64,000 nt of DNA from Leishmania martiniquensis (taxonomy: Eukaryota > Euglenozoa > Kinetoplastea > Trypanosomatida > Trypanosomatidae): positions 237,001-301,000 of the forward strand of contig NC_090140.1 in the NCBI RefSeq assembly GCF_017916325.1. Reading direction: 5' to 3'. Below are positions 20,901 through 29,741 of this stretch, one piece after another. Below the pieces are notes generated by a model, which saw nothing but the letters and a program-made list of their open reading frames with translations, was not told where the DNA came from and searched no databases. The position numbers were made by a program, and so were the translations under genes. The stretch's first letter is position 1; every line of letters starts with the position of its first letter.

Positions 20901-22607
20901 ACAGAAGTGCAGACGAGCACGGCGATGGGCAGCCGGCAAGCCTCCAGCTCGCGCGGTGGTAGTGGTGCGGCAGCGGTCTACTACAGAGGCCATCAGCGAC
21001 CGCTATTCTCCGGCCGCGGCTCAGATGACACTCTGTTGTCAGCCGCCGACTCGCAGCACCCATACTGCGTGTCCGCCTCGGCCCTGGTACCTGTCACGCA
21101 GCCCACGTCTACCCGGCATGGTAGCACTTCGGCGGCGTATGAGCACTCTGAGCAGCAGTGCGGCGGGCCCTCGTCCGTGCCGGGCACCTTTCGTTGGGCG
21201 CCTGCTCAACCCAACAGCTCCTCTCACCAGTCACCGCCGCCCGCATCCGCAGCGGCAGCAGCTACGGGGCGAACTGTGCTGGGAAGCCGCACCAAATACA
21301 CGCACGATCCGACTGTGGAGGCCATCGCGCATGATACCGCAGCCGCGGCGCCCAGCGGCGCGGGGGAGGCTGTGCGACCCGCCTCGCTGCGCCAGAACGG
21401 CTTCTTTCATGATCTCCGTGACCTGCTTTCGGGCACGTTGTCGGCGCGGCTGTCGGGGGGGGCGCGGTCGCGAAGTCTGAGCAGCCACCTGCGCGCCTCC
21501 TCGCCGTCGACCCAGCGACAATGGCGGGCGCAGAAGCAGCAGCGACAGGCTCAGGGGGACACTGAACAAAGCCACAGCTGTTCCGCGGCGAACAACACGC
21601 GAAGAGCTGGTGGCCAGGCCGTAGCCGCCGCTGCTGCCACGGCCCGCGGTGGCAGTCCGGCCGCCTACGGGAGCCTCAGCGTGGGCTGGTCGCCACCCCG
21701 CAAAAGGGAGGCGGTCTGCCTCAGCACCCCGTCACGGCGCCGAAGCAGCCGCGGTTTCAGTGTTGACGGCAGCAGCAGCCTGACAGCGCAGACGTGCAGC
21801 AAGTGGCTTGACGAAATCCTCGCCGCCACGACGGTGACGCCCACAGGCGTGCGTACGAACGGGGCAGCTCTTGGGAGCAGTGGTGAAAGCGCGGCGGCGG
21901 CGAGGAGCGCTATTCCTGTAGTCGACCTTCGTCGGGAGTTCAAGCCGCGCATCGCGGGCGATGACGCGGGCGGTCGCGGCAGCACGCGTCCCGCGTCCCT
22001 GTCCATGTTCGGTGAGGAGGTGAAAGATTACACGCACGAGTTCACCGGGTCGCGCGCGCGTCCGCACATTCCGGGCGTCTCCTTCAAGCACATGATCGGC
22101 GCGCGCTCGGCAACCAGCTCGCCGCCGCGCACGGGTGGCACGGCCTTAGCCAGCGGCGGCGCGGCGAATGTGAAGAGCGTCAACGGGGTGTCGGAGGGGC
22201 TGCCGTTTCCGGCATACTCCTCCATACGCATCCACGACCCGATGCGCAAGTCGCCGTGGGCGCTGGCACCGGAGCGCAAGGGGCTAGACGTTCTGCCTGG
22301 ACGGCCCGCCTTGTCGCGGCGTCGACGCATCCCTGTCGATGAGATCGCAGCGGCAGAAAGCGGCGTGACCGATCCCCTTGGTGGCGATCATCCCGCAGAA
22401 GAGAGCGACGGCACCGGGGGCGTGCTGCACCGCGCACGTAGTGCCACCCACACCATCGTTGAGGAGGTTCACCTGGATGAGCAGCGCCGCCCCTACTTGG
22501 TTGTCCGCCCTGTCCTGAGTAGCGAGGAAGGAAAGGCGCAGCGTGCCGCGATGGAGCGCCTCGCACGGCCGAAGCCTATCTACCGCCGCACCGACGATCC
22601 AGCTTGA
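17943..22607 (+). CDS. Large unknown protein with N-terminal K(V/M)PP motifs
   Basis: A 1554-residue protein of no family I recognise. The N-terminal 370 residues are Pro/Gly/Met-rich and repeat a short motif, K or M followed by V/M-P-P, at about residues 28, 57, 73, 133 and 364. The middle is Ser/Arg/Ala low complexity with one more ordered helix near residues 799-818 (FEALTSRDLYRLAKMLRDS). The C-terminal 230 residues look most conserved and non-repetitive: VVDLRREFKPR near 1325, MFGEEVKDYTHEF near 1355, a PHIPGVSFKHMIG block near 1375, and a terminal VEEVHLDEQRRPYLVVRPV segment. No signal peptide or TM. The start is the first in-frame ATG; the frame extends upstream only to a GTG. GC-rich codon use supports a real gene. 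Confidence 0.8.
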   Translation: MDTSHPTNVPQVPGGGGAPLPPGAHFTKVPPLFRRVSGASGIAGPLVAVAPPGFRMKVPPTHMLMMAGNKKMLMPPQLLPASGGGHLLAASPPLSRSTSPGTTTSQPGPPGRRSAGTPPQYPQFAFVHGKKMMVPPGTKLPMGHPGTNTATGATAFGVAPRTAMDSAVRMTAPEQSWMASPRSSLAASPPPGTAASRGAVAATVGGVGRSPSSPRRNLGESPVRPSRQATAVPSPPHPATAAAAGATDKKRHKSGLMRSLTGAINFLKGRTLWEGGGGGGAERQPGRNAATPQQQPQRVPTPPGPATRGENVGRSHRGPDNSTLMPNSHSPPPTSEQPPQKTPQFPHPQQSMSSSSAAAASSPRKMPPGNIMAMKGPPGGGGIAMEPKKVIRAHPPPDAVRSRASSLERPSRSGSASPPLFMAPPPAVAAATNVLRVPSSTVLKEQQLPEAGVRSPGHRRRELGEGSDESDSVGRENGAHASAQEAAPSHIRVAGHPRDSPEAVAAHDAVGSGRAQSSGTPQRNEALHEKERVRPPEPRVHSHDSGGGDDKNGSRHPAGVMMSETPATGAAATATSPPSTARCDSDSKTSAATALGPVRQTATTSARSAAAATKRRQEEERLRLLEEAHKGSLESKKLRGVQSKSAPRAAPASQPQPASAAQTAQEPRSPQEEDNTQKPASVECNSHSIVSTLSHRSLLTLCGSSASLSGEEGRARSPKRGGGRAGDRRPPACAGPDSARSRERKGEVGRAGSSDAQRGAQPQQKRRGRQRSARRSIRKRDGGSSDSSDVDSEEDGASSFEALTSRDLYRLAKMLRDSNTSSMGTADIDGRQRRGSRRRLHRSPESGCGRATDTDSGDDGSWDRHRQQYNHWKRRSTLPITTVGIPWRYVGTRRSLEPFASPPRVRRPLGYINVGGGRYARVGGGSPYARHRIQPRAMSIGPVPLDAAGTRPWARNARENCRYSSHSAEQSPGPSTPLDACRNAVMTEVQTSTAMGSRQASSSRGGSGAAAVYYRGHQRPLFSGRGSDDTLLSAADSQHPYCVSASALVPVTQPTSTRHGSTSAAYEHSEQQCGGPSSVPGTFRWAPAQPNSSSHQSPPPASAAAAATGRTVLGSRTKYTHDPTVEAIAHDTAAAAPSGAGEAVRPASLRQNGFFHDLRDLLSGTLSARLSGGARSRSLSSHLRASSPSTQRQWRAQKQQRQAQGDTEQSHSCSAANNTRRAGGQAVAAAAATARGGSPAAYGSLSVGWSPPRKREAVCLSTPSRRRSSRGFSVDGSSSLTAQTCSKWLDEILAATTVTPTGVRTNGAALGSSGESAAAARSAIPVVDLRREFKPRIAGDDAGGRGSTRPASLSMFGEEVKDYTHEFTGSRARPHIPGVSFKHMIGARSATSSPPRTGGTALASGGAANVKSVNGVSEGLPFPAYSSIRIHDPMRKSPWALAPERKGLDVLPGRPALSRRRRIPVDEIAAAESGVTDPLGGDHPAEESDGTGGVLHRARSATHTIVEEVHLDEQRRPYLVVRPVLSSEEGKAQRAAMERLARPKPIYRRTDDPA

Positions 22608-23833
22608 ACTATCAAGGTGCCGCTACGGAACGGTGGAACACCGAGGCAGTGAGGGAGGTGAAGATGCGTCCTTCCCTATCGCCAACCCTCCGCCTCCGCT
22701 CTCCTGCCCTCGTGTCATACAGATGTGTGTGCATGCATGTGCTGATGTGTGCGTCGGTGGTGGGGTGTTCCCCTCACGCAACTGCCACCTTCCACACACA
22801 CACATGCATGCATACACACGCCCCCACCTCAGCACACACGTACGAGCGCGTGCGGGGCGGTACGCACAGCTCACTAAGTGGAGGTTGGAGCGATGCGGAT
22901 AGGTCGTGCGCGTCTCAGTGCGCGCGGGTTGTGGCTGGTAGTAATGCTGGCGCGTACCAGCGATGGTGTGGGTTGGAGAGGCGGCATGACGCTCGTGAGC
23001 TCAATGGGAGGAGGAGCGAGCTATGGAGAGTGGATCGGAGAAGAGCGCGAGCGTCAGATAAAAAAAGGGCTGCGCCGTCAGCGCACTGCTCTCTTCGTCT
23101 TTGCTCCTTCCTCCCGACGGACCCCACCCCCTCATGCCCTCGCGGCTGGTTCGCGTGCGCCGGCGCCGCTTGCCTCCCCCCGTGCTATTTCACAGGTAGG
23201 CATGCGCGCCCCCGCCTCCACTCACCACCACCGCCATCCCCCCTCCACCTTCTCGCGCCTGCGCGCTCTTCCTGAGGGCTCACTGCGCGTCGCGAGGGGC
23301 CGCCTTCGCAGCAATCGACTGTCGATCGCGCCTTTGGCCTCGTCTCTTGCCAACATTTTGCTCATGAGATCGCCTTCGCTGTCCTCTCTCTCTCGCAGTT
23401 CTGTTCTCACGAGTCCCACCGCACGCACCTCTTCCTCCGCCGGCACCGCCCTCCCTGTTCGGGCGACCTCATGCATACAGTGGCGAGGATGGTGATGGTG
23501 TGGTGTACGTTCGCCATGGCACGCAGTCCCTCGCGTGGCGTGCGTGTTGTCATGATGGCCACCGTCCTCTGCGCTCTCCCCCGCTTTGCCGCACCGGCGC
23601 ATGCGCGAGCGTGTATATGCATGTGCGCGTCCTTCACGTCTCTTGTAACCTTCGTCGCCTTCCTCTCCGTCTCTGCGCCTCGACGTCTCACGACCACCGT
23701 GTCGCACGCTCTCCGGCACGGGGGTGGGGTGTGGGGACGCGCACAATTCACGAAGGATTGTGCGACGTCCACCCTTAAGTGGTCCCGGTCCTCCACAACG
23801 CTTCACAACCGCACCTAAGTATTTTCTACATAC

Positions 23834-23847
23834 CTATATATATATAA
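23834..23847. repeat. (TA)n tract
   Basis: A short run of alternating T and A in an otherwise GC-rich region; the first of three such tracts upstream of the cyclin gene. Confidence 0.75.
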
Positions 23848-24424
23848 GGTCCGTGGTGTGGAGAGCAGGGTGCAGACGACATCTGCGCTTCACACAATCG
23901 GCACAGCCCTCGCACGCGCTAAGAGGCAGCAGTCCATCCGCCGTCTCCGGCACCGGCAACAAGGTAACAACCAAACAGAAGGCGCGCACACCACTGCCGT
24001 CTCCCTTCACCTCTCTCTCTTTCGCACACAAGCTCACTGGCCCCCACTCCCATCCCTTCTTTAGAGCCCATCCCGAGGTGTTGCTGGCCTTCTTCGGCGT
24101 CTCTTTGGATCTCAACGTTGTAGACGCTAAGGGGGGGCACCAGCGCACCTCTTACCCTCCCTCCCCCTCCCCCCTTCGTGCACTCTCTGTGTGTATAAGA
24201 GGAGGAGAGAGAGGGCGTTACCTATTCCTGCTGTACTCCCCACCACCACCACCTCCTCCTCCTGGATAAGCGACTAACGTGCCTTCCCCCTTTGTACAGC
24301 TGAGCGGACGTGAAGGTCCCGCCTCGGCCCCCGCCTCTCGTCGTCACCACCGTTGTGCTCTCCTCTCCTCCTTCTAAGCCGCCGCCGCAACGGAGGAGGG
24401 AGGGGAGGGCGTAACGCTCCGTGA

Positions 24425-24444
24425 AATATATATATTTATATATA
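24425..24444. repeat. (TA)n tract, interrupted
   Basis: Alternating A/T with one TTT interruption; the second of three such tracts upstream of the cyclin gene. Confidence 0.75.
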
Positions 24445-24926
24445 ACGCCAGCGTGTGCCTGTGTCTCTAAACTCTCGCGTCTACTTCGTTTTTTTTTGGC
24501 TGCGCTGGCTGTCCTCCTCTCCTTTCTGCGGCGACGGACAGACCGGCACACACACCCTGCCGCCCACCCACGGGGACGCACGCATACACACCGGTCTTCC
24601 CTTCTCTTTCCCCCTGCAGGTGAAACCGACAGCGTTGTCTTCCGCTGTCGCCGTTGGCTGGAGCGCGTGCGTGCGTGCGTGCGTTTGAGGAAGAGGTGGG
24701 AGGGAGGGAGAGGAGGGCAGACACTCGTACCTCTCTGCTGCGCACTCACTTCGTCGCTGGCCCTTCTGCCTCTGTCTTCCCCTCTCCCTTAACTGCAATT
24801 CATCGAACACGTGAAGAGCTAAACGAAAAAAAAAAGTTGTCGTCGTCATCCCTTTCACTCCGTCGCGTAGTCTTCCGGTGCTTTTCTCCTCCCCTTTTTT
24901 CTTCCTCTTCGTCTGTTTGCTGACTT

Positions 24927-24927
<1 letters not shown>

Positions 24928-24957
<30 letters not shown>
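24928..24957. repeat. (GT)n microsatellite
   Basis: An almost uninterrupted GT run of about 30 bases in the flank of the cyclin gene. Confidence 0.85.
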
Positions 24958-25176
24958 CCGTGCTCAGCGCGAAAGCTGACGTCCATTACGCCACTCACTG
25001 CCCCCCCCTCTCTCCTCTCCTCTGCCTTCTCTTTTGCTGTCACTCTCGCTGTTGTTCGTCAGCGTCCCTCCGCGTGCTGTCGGCCTCTCCCCCCTCAGAC
25101 CTCTTCTTTGTGGTGTGTTGGCGATCGTGTGTCTCCGGGACGGCGCCTGCCCTTCTCCATCTTCCACACCTCTCGG

Positions 25177-25194
25177 TATATATATATATATATA
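25177..25194. repeat. (TA)n tract, perfect
   Basis: Nine TA units, flanked by GG on the left and CC on the right, so the whole is a short perfect palindrome. It lies about 330 nt upstream of the cyclin ATG. Confidence 0.8.
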
Positions 25195-25468
25195 CCTGCC
25201 TCTCTTCATCCGTTTAAACGACTCGCCGCTCATCCGTTATCACCTCTTCCCCCCTTCCCAATCATCTCGAACTTTTTTTTTGTTCCCCTCGTTGGTGTCG
25301 CCGTTGGGTGTGGTTGGAGCGCGTCGTCTTCGCTTTGTGTAGCCTTCCATAAATACATACATCGCCTTATCCCCATCTCCTCCGGGGCATCTGTCACTCC
25401 GTCTCTCTCTGTGTGTGTATGTGGGCGTGGGTGACTCCTGTGGCCGCCTCCATTGCCATCACGCATCC

Positions 25469-25491
25469 GCCCCCCTCTCTCTTCCCCACAG
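25469..25491 (+). promoter_or_regulatory. Candidate spliced-leader acceptor for the cyclin gene
   Basis: A strong C/T run ends in CACAG, with AG at 25490-25491. The next in-frame ATG is 25524, 32 nt downstream. Trans-splicing here would remove the earlier in-frame ATG at 25419 and so decides the start. Confidence 0.6.
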
Positions 25492-25523
25492 ACGTGCGTG
25501 CACCCGCCGTGCTCACTCCTTTC

Positions 25524-28500
25524 ATGGACTGCGTCGAAGCTTTCTCGCCGCATCGTCGATCCCCGTCCCCGCTTACGCATCGGCCCTCAACGCCTGCTAC
25601 GGTAGGTAGTGACGGCAGCAGCAGTGCTGTTGTCTTCAGCGGCTCCAACAGCGGTCATCGTATGAGTACCGCCCTCTCAGCCACGCCCACGATAGATTGC
25701 ATCGCTTCAGCGCTTTCCACATACGCGGCATCGCAGCAGCGACCGCCGCGCCCATCAGCAGCAACAACGGCGAAGCCCGCCCCTGCAACGGTAGCTGCGG
25801 CGCACGCGTCGCTGTCTTCGAAGGACCATCGCAACCAGGGCCACCCCGACGCGAACGCAGCGATCACCGTGGCTCCACAGCAACAGCAGAGCCAGTACGT
25901 GAAGCACCTGTCTCTCAGCGCCTACAGCAGTAGTGCGTCGAACCTGACGGTCTCGACTCACTCCAACGTCACAGCCAGCGTCACCACAACGGCGACTGAC
26001 ACCTCAGAGCAGTCCACTCCCCTTTCCGGGGCGTCCTCCCACAGACCGCACACTCAGCGAGCACGCGCGCAACGCCTCATCGACGAGGCGGGGCATCTTT
26101 ACCCGCACTCCTGCCTCTCCCTACGGCGGTCACTGGACTCGCGCTCGAGCAGCCACACCCGCTACATCGAGGACGACGAAGTAGCGGCTGACGACCACGC
26201 AGTCAGCAGCACTTTTGTGGACGTAGCCGCCGTAGCTGGCAACGAGGGCGACCGCCCGCAGCACGGCCGCCACAGCGACGATCCCTTTCAGCGGCACCGC
26301 GTCAGATGTAACGCGCCATCGAGCAAGCGGCCAAGACAGCTTCTGCAGGTCCCGTCGATACCACCGCCACCTCCGCAGCTGAACCGAGTGGATTTGGAAG
26401 ACGAAGAGGAGCAGACGCATCCGCACAACCACAGCAGCAGCATCAGCGCCGCTATGCACATCCCTGACCTCACCACGTTTGCGCACTCGCCCTCCCCGCG
26501 CCGTAAGACAACCGCTCTAACGACGGTGGGGGGCACCACCGCAGATGGCGCCGACACGAGAGACGAACGTAACGGGAGCATGAACGGCAACTGCAGTCAC
26601 GCGTACGTGCTCGGCACTGTCGAGTATGAGGAAGACGAAAAGGTGCGACGCGCCCTGCATCCGCCCCAGCGAGCTCAGCGTCATGGGGAGCGGGGCGAGG
26701 GCAACGACGACACTCAAGCCACGCCCGATGCCATGCCGCAGGAGCCGCCGCCAAAGCGCTTTGCCACCGGCGAAGGCGAGCCCGTAGCCCTTGGCGAGCA
26801 CCGCCGCGCCTCCAGCTCCAGCTCCGCCGCAGGAGCCAGCGCGCTGTCGAGGACGGCCCACGCAAGCATCTGCGTGAACGAGGAGGAAGCGTGTCGTCAT
26901 CAGGAGCAGATCGGCGATGCTTCCGCGCTCCTCGAAGCAGATGAAGACGCCGAGGGCGAGCGCGCGTCGCTGTCAGACGTCGCCGCCACTGGCGAGGGAC
27001 GCCAAAAAAGTGCAGCGTCCCTCGCGCGCCGGACATCGCAGCAGCAGCGTGACAATCGCAGCCGTAAAGCGCGTGTTGCGGATGCAAGCAGCGGCAATGG
27101 CACTAGCAATAGCGTGCTCACCGGCCGGCGGCACGCCAGCGACAGCGCCACGGCCGGTATTCCATACGACCCGTCCCTCTTCCCCCCGCCGTCCCAACCG
27201 CCGGCTTCGGCCGCGCCTCTCTCGGCGGCAGTAGCAGCCGCAGCCGCCGCAGATCCCGCAGCCGCATCCGAGCGCGAGCCCGAAGGCCCGCCAATAAGCA
27301 GGGGCCAACAGAGCAGCGCCAGGCCCCCAGACGCGCGGCCACAGGCGCAGAGTCCGCAGGCAACGGCTGCCAAGGGCAGCGCTGCGCCTGCGGCGGCACG
27401 CCCGCCGATCAAGCTGATCGAGACTCGCTATGCCTTCCTTGCCCTCTCCTTCATGATGCGCATGCTGTGCAAGCTGCACAAGGGCGAGCCGATTCCGTCG
27501 AGTGACTTTCACTCCCACTGCATACCACCGATGACGGTGACGATGTACGTGCAGCGGCTGGTGCGGTACTGCGCTTGCAGCGGCGAGGCTCTCCTCTGCG
27601 CGTTTCTGCTCCTACTCCGGTATGTCTTTCAAAGTGGCCACCCCGTGACCATCTACAACGCACACCGCCTGCTTATCACGAGCATCGTGCTCGGCATTAA
27701 GCTGCGCGATGATGTGTACTACAGCAACGTGTACTACGGACGCATCGGCGGCATCAGCGGGCGCGAGATGAACAAGCTGGAGCTCCTCTTTCTAGAGAAG
27801 CTGGAGTGGGAGACGCAGGTACACGAGGACGAGTACGCGGCGCTGTTAGCGTTGCTTGCGGCGCTCGGCATTGACACGGAGCCGACCAGCGCGCAGCTCG
27901 AGCTCTTTGCCGGAGAGCACCCGGACGAAGCCGCCGCGTACTTGTCAGACGATGAGGACGACGGCGACGTCGCCGAGGCGGACGCGAAGCTGCAGCAGCA
28001 GGGCGTCGACCCGGCCCCTGGCTCTTCCATGAAGGACGCTACCATCGCGACGGCGCAACAGCGCCTAAAGACGCTCCGTGGCGCCTATCAACTGCATCAG
28101 TGGCACACGCTCGTGGTGCCGTGGCTGGCGCGCCTGAGGCAAAGTATGTTCGCCAAAGCGGAGGAGAACGCTATCGCCGCAGCTGCGGCCCGAAAGGAGG
28201 AAGGGCTGCGCTGGCAGCAGTACTACCTCGAGGACGAGAAGGCCTATGCGCTGCGGCAGCAACAGCCGTCCTCCGCAAGCTCGTGGCTATCACCCTTGTC
28301 CGTCCAGAAGCGCGCAACTACAAGTGCCGCCACAGCGGGGGTGTCCTGGGCCGCAGAGCCGCCGTACCAGTCTTCCAGGTGCCACCGCGAAGACAGCAGT
28401 GTGCTGCACCGTGACTTTAGCGGTGCCATGGCAATAGGCAGCGGCACCGTCCAGGGCGCCACCTCCGGTAGCAACAGCCACAGCGGCTTCGACAATCCGC

Positions 28501-29741
28501 GCAGCAACGACTTCATGAACTTTGCGAATGGCATGAGCGGGGGCTGCTTTGGTGCCTCAGCGGCGGTGAGCCAAGGCGTTCGGCCCGCCAACTCGAGCCA
28601 CGGCAATAGCCACAGCGGTAGTACGGTAGTCGAGCGGGCTGTCTCGCCCTCCTCGTCGGGTCAGTCTCTGAGTCATCAGCAGCATGCCGTCCCCGGCTGT
28701 GCAGCGTCCTCGTACTACTACCAAAGCGCCGACTCGGGCCATAGGCACAGGGTTAACGGTGCCGACGTGGTTCGCGCGTTGGGCCAGGTGCGGCACCGCA
28801 CCGCAGTCATCGCTGCAGTGGTGGCGTCGGATTGCCAGCCGCGCACTTCTTCCACTTACTTCGACATCACGAACCGCGTAGCAGCGTCCTCGGCGGCGGT
28901 GCCGGTCTCAGCTGACGCTGCTGCAGAGTCCCACGAACACGTCGAACAGACACAGCAACAGCAGCGGGGGCCTGTGGTTGGAACGACCGCGCAGCTCACG
29001 TCGCCGCCTTCCACCACGCCTGGAAGCGGGATCAACATCAATGCTCAGCCGTATTACTATGTTAGCAGTCGCATGCGCAAACAGCAGCAGCAGCAGCAGC
29101 AAGTGGCGGCAGCGTCACCGGCTTCGGTAGACCCCCGTGTCACCCGTCCTGGCAACATCTTGACCGTCATTGATACGACCACGAGAGCGACCCCACTAGG
29201 TGCTGACGACGCTGTGGCTGCCGGGCAGCGTCCGCTGGAGTCCACCCTCGAAGGCGGGAGTGACGCCCACTCATCAGGGTCTTCTTTCACGAGCCCAGCA
29301 TGCATCAACTCGCTGGCGCGCTTCAGCACATGCGCGACGACATCGACGGATGGCGTCGCAGGCCATCCGTCGCAGTCGAGCGGCTTCAGCCGTGGCATCG
29401 AGACTGTCGTGTCAGCGATGACGATGTCCGGTATGTACGGCGGTGACTGCAACAGCAGCGCCCATTTACCGCTGGCGCAAGAGAGGAGCGGTAACAGCAA
29501 CAATGGTGGAAGTGGCAGCAGCAGCAGCGCGCGCCCCCACACCTTCCCTGCACGGCCCATCGCCAAGTCCAGCGCAGACGGCGGCAGCGTTGGCAGCTGC
29601 GAGCAGGTGACCTCGGTGCACGTGCCGCGGCGGTCTCCGCACGCGACTCACCCGGCACCGGCACACCGCCGCTCCACCTTCTCGTCGCAGCACTCGCTCG
29701 GCAAGAAGCGGTTAAAGCCTGACAGCTACAAGGATTACTAA
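25524..29741 (+). CDS. PHO80-type cyclin within a very long low-complexity protein
   Basis: A 1405-residue protein. Residues about 629-785 form a PHO80-like (P/U-type) cyclin fold: RYAFLALSFMMRML, a TVTMYVQRLVRYCAC helix, the AHRLLITSIVLGIKLRDD block, then the diagnostic YYSNVYYGRIGGIS and EMNKLELLFLEKLEW segments. Cyclins of this type activate a CDK-related kinase; in T. brucei several PHO80-type cyclins act in cell-cycle control. The fold is normally most of a 200-350 residue protein, but here about 625 residues precede it and 620 follow it. Both flanks are Ser/Ala/Gln/His-rich, with acidic stretches after the domain and a seven-Gln run encoded at 29080-29100. The ATG at 25524 is chosen because the candidate splice acceptor at 25491 lies between it and the earlier in-frame ATG at 25419. 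The partner kinase cannot be told from sequence. Confidence 0.9.
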   Translation: MDCVEAFSPHRRSPSPLTHRPSTPATVGSDGSSSAVVFSGSNSGHRMSTALSATPTIDCIASALSTYAASQQRPPRPSAATTAKPAPATVAAAHASLSSKDHRNQGHPDANAAITVAPQQQQSQYVKHLSLSAYSSSASNLTVSTHSNVTASVTTTATDTSEQSTPLSGASSHRPHTQRARAQRLIDEAGHLYPHSCLSLRRSLDSRSSSHTRYIEDDEVAADDHAVSSTFVDVAAVAGNEGDRPQHGRHSDDPFQRHRVRCNAPSSKRPRQLLQVPSIPPPPPQLNRVDLEDEEEQTHPHNHSSSISAAMHIPDLTTFAHSPSPRRKTTALTTVGGTTADGADTRDERNGSMNGNCSHAYVLGTVEYEEDEKVRRALHPPQRAQRHGERGEGNDDTQATPDAMPQEPPPKRFATGEGEPVALGEHRRASSSSSAAGASALSRTAHASICVNEEEACRHQEQIGDASALLEADEDAEGERASLSDVAATGEGRQKSAASLARRTSQQQRDNRSRKARVADASSGNGTSNSVLTGRRHASDSATAGIPYDPSLFPPPSQPPASAAPLSAAVAAAAAADPAAASEREPEGPPISRGQQSSARPPDARPQAQSPQATAAKGSAAPAAARPPIKLIETRYAFLALSFMMRMLCKLHKGEPIPSSDFHSHCIPPMTVTMYVQRLVRYCACSGEALLCAFLLLLRYVFQSGHPVTIYNAHRLLITSIVLGIKLRDDVYYSNVYYGRIGGISGREMNKLELLFLEKLEWETQVHEDEYAALLALLAALGIDTEPTSAQLELFAGEHPDEAAAYLSDDEDDGDVAEADAKLQQQGVDPAPGSSMKDATIATAQQRLKTLRGAYQLHQWHTLVVPWLARLRQSMFAKAEENAIAAAAARKEEGLRWQQYYLEDEKAYALRQQQPSSASSWLSPLSVQKRATTSAATAGVSWAAEPPYQSSRCHREDSSVLHRDFSGAMAIGSGTVQGATSGSNSHSGFDNPRSNDFMNFANGMSGGCFGASAAVSQGVRPANSSHGNSHSGSTVVERAVSPSSSGQSLSHQQHAVPGCAASSYYYQSADSGHRHRVNGADVVRALGQVRHRTAVIAAVVASDCQPRTSSTYFDITNRVAASSAAVPVSADAAAESHEHVEQTQQQQRGPVVGTTAQLTSPPSTTPGSGININAQPYYYVSSRMRKQQQQQQQVAAASPASVDPRVTRPGNILTVIDTTTRATPLGADDAVAAGQRPLESTLEGGSDAHSSGSSFTSPACINSLARFSTCATTSTDGVAGHPSQSSGFSRGIETVVSAMTMSGMYGGDCNSSAHLPLAQERSGNSNNGGSGSSSSARPHTFPARPIAKSSADGGSVGSCEQVTSVHVPRRSPHATHPAPAHRRSTFSSQHSLGKKRLKPDSYKDY
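29080..29101 (+). repeat. In-frame CAG repeat coding polyglutamine
   Basis: Seven consecutive CAG codons in the C-terminal extension of the cyclin protein. Confidence 0.85.

Larger units (their letters stand above)
22608..25523. other. Long intergenic region upstream of the cyclin gene
   Basis: About 2.9 kb, the longest gap in the window, with no supported gene. It holds CA/CATG repeats (22794-22820), three AT-alternating tracts (about 23834, 24425 and 25177), T-runs (24489-24497, 24893-24901), a (GTGC)n patch (24664-24684), a long (GT)n tract (24928-24957) and several C/T tracts. Part of it is presumably the 3' UTR of the upstream gene. Confidence 0.6.

Noticed and set aside
22604..23275. 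223-codon open frame after the 17943 gene
   Set aside because: Starts at a non-ATG codon overlapping the stop of the upstream gene and runs through CA repeats; no motif.
25413..25523. N-terminal extension of the cyclin protein upstream of 25524
   Set aside because: A pyrimidine tract and AG at 25490-25491 lie inside it, so trans-splicing should remove it.
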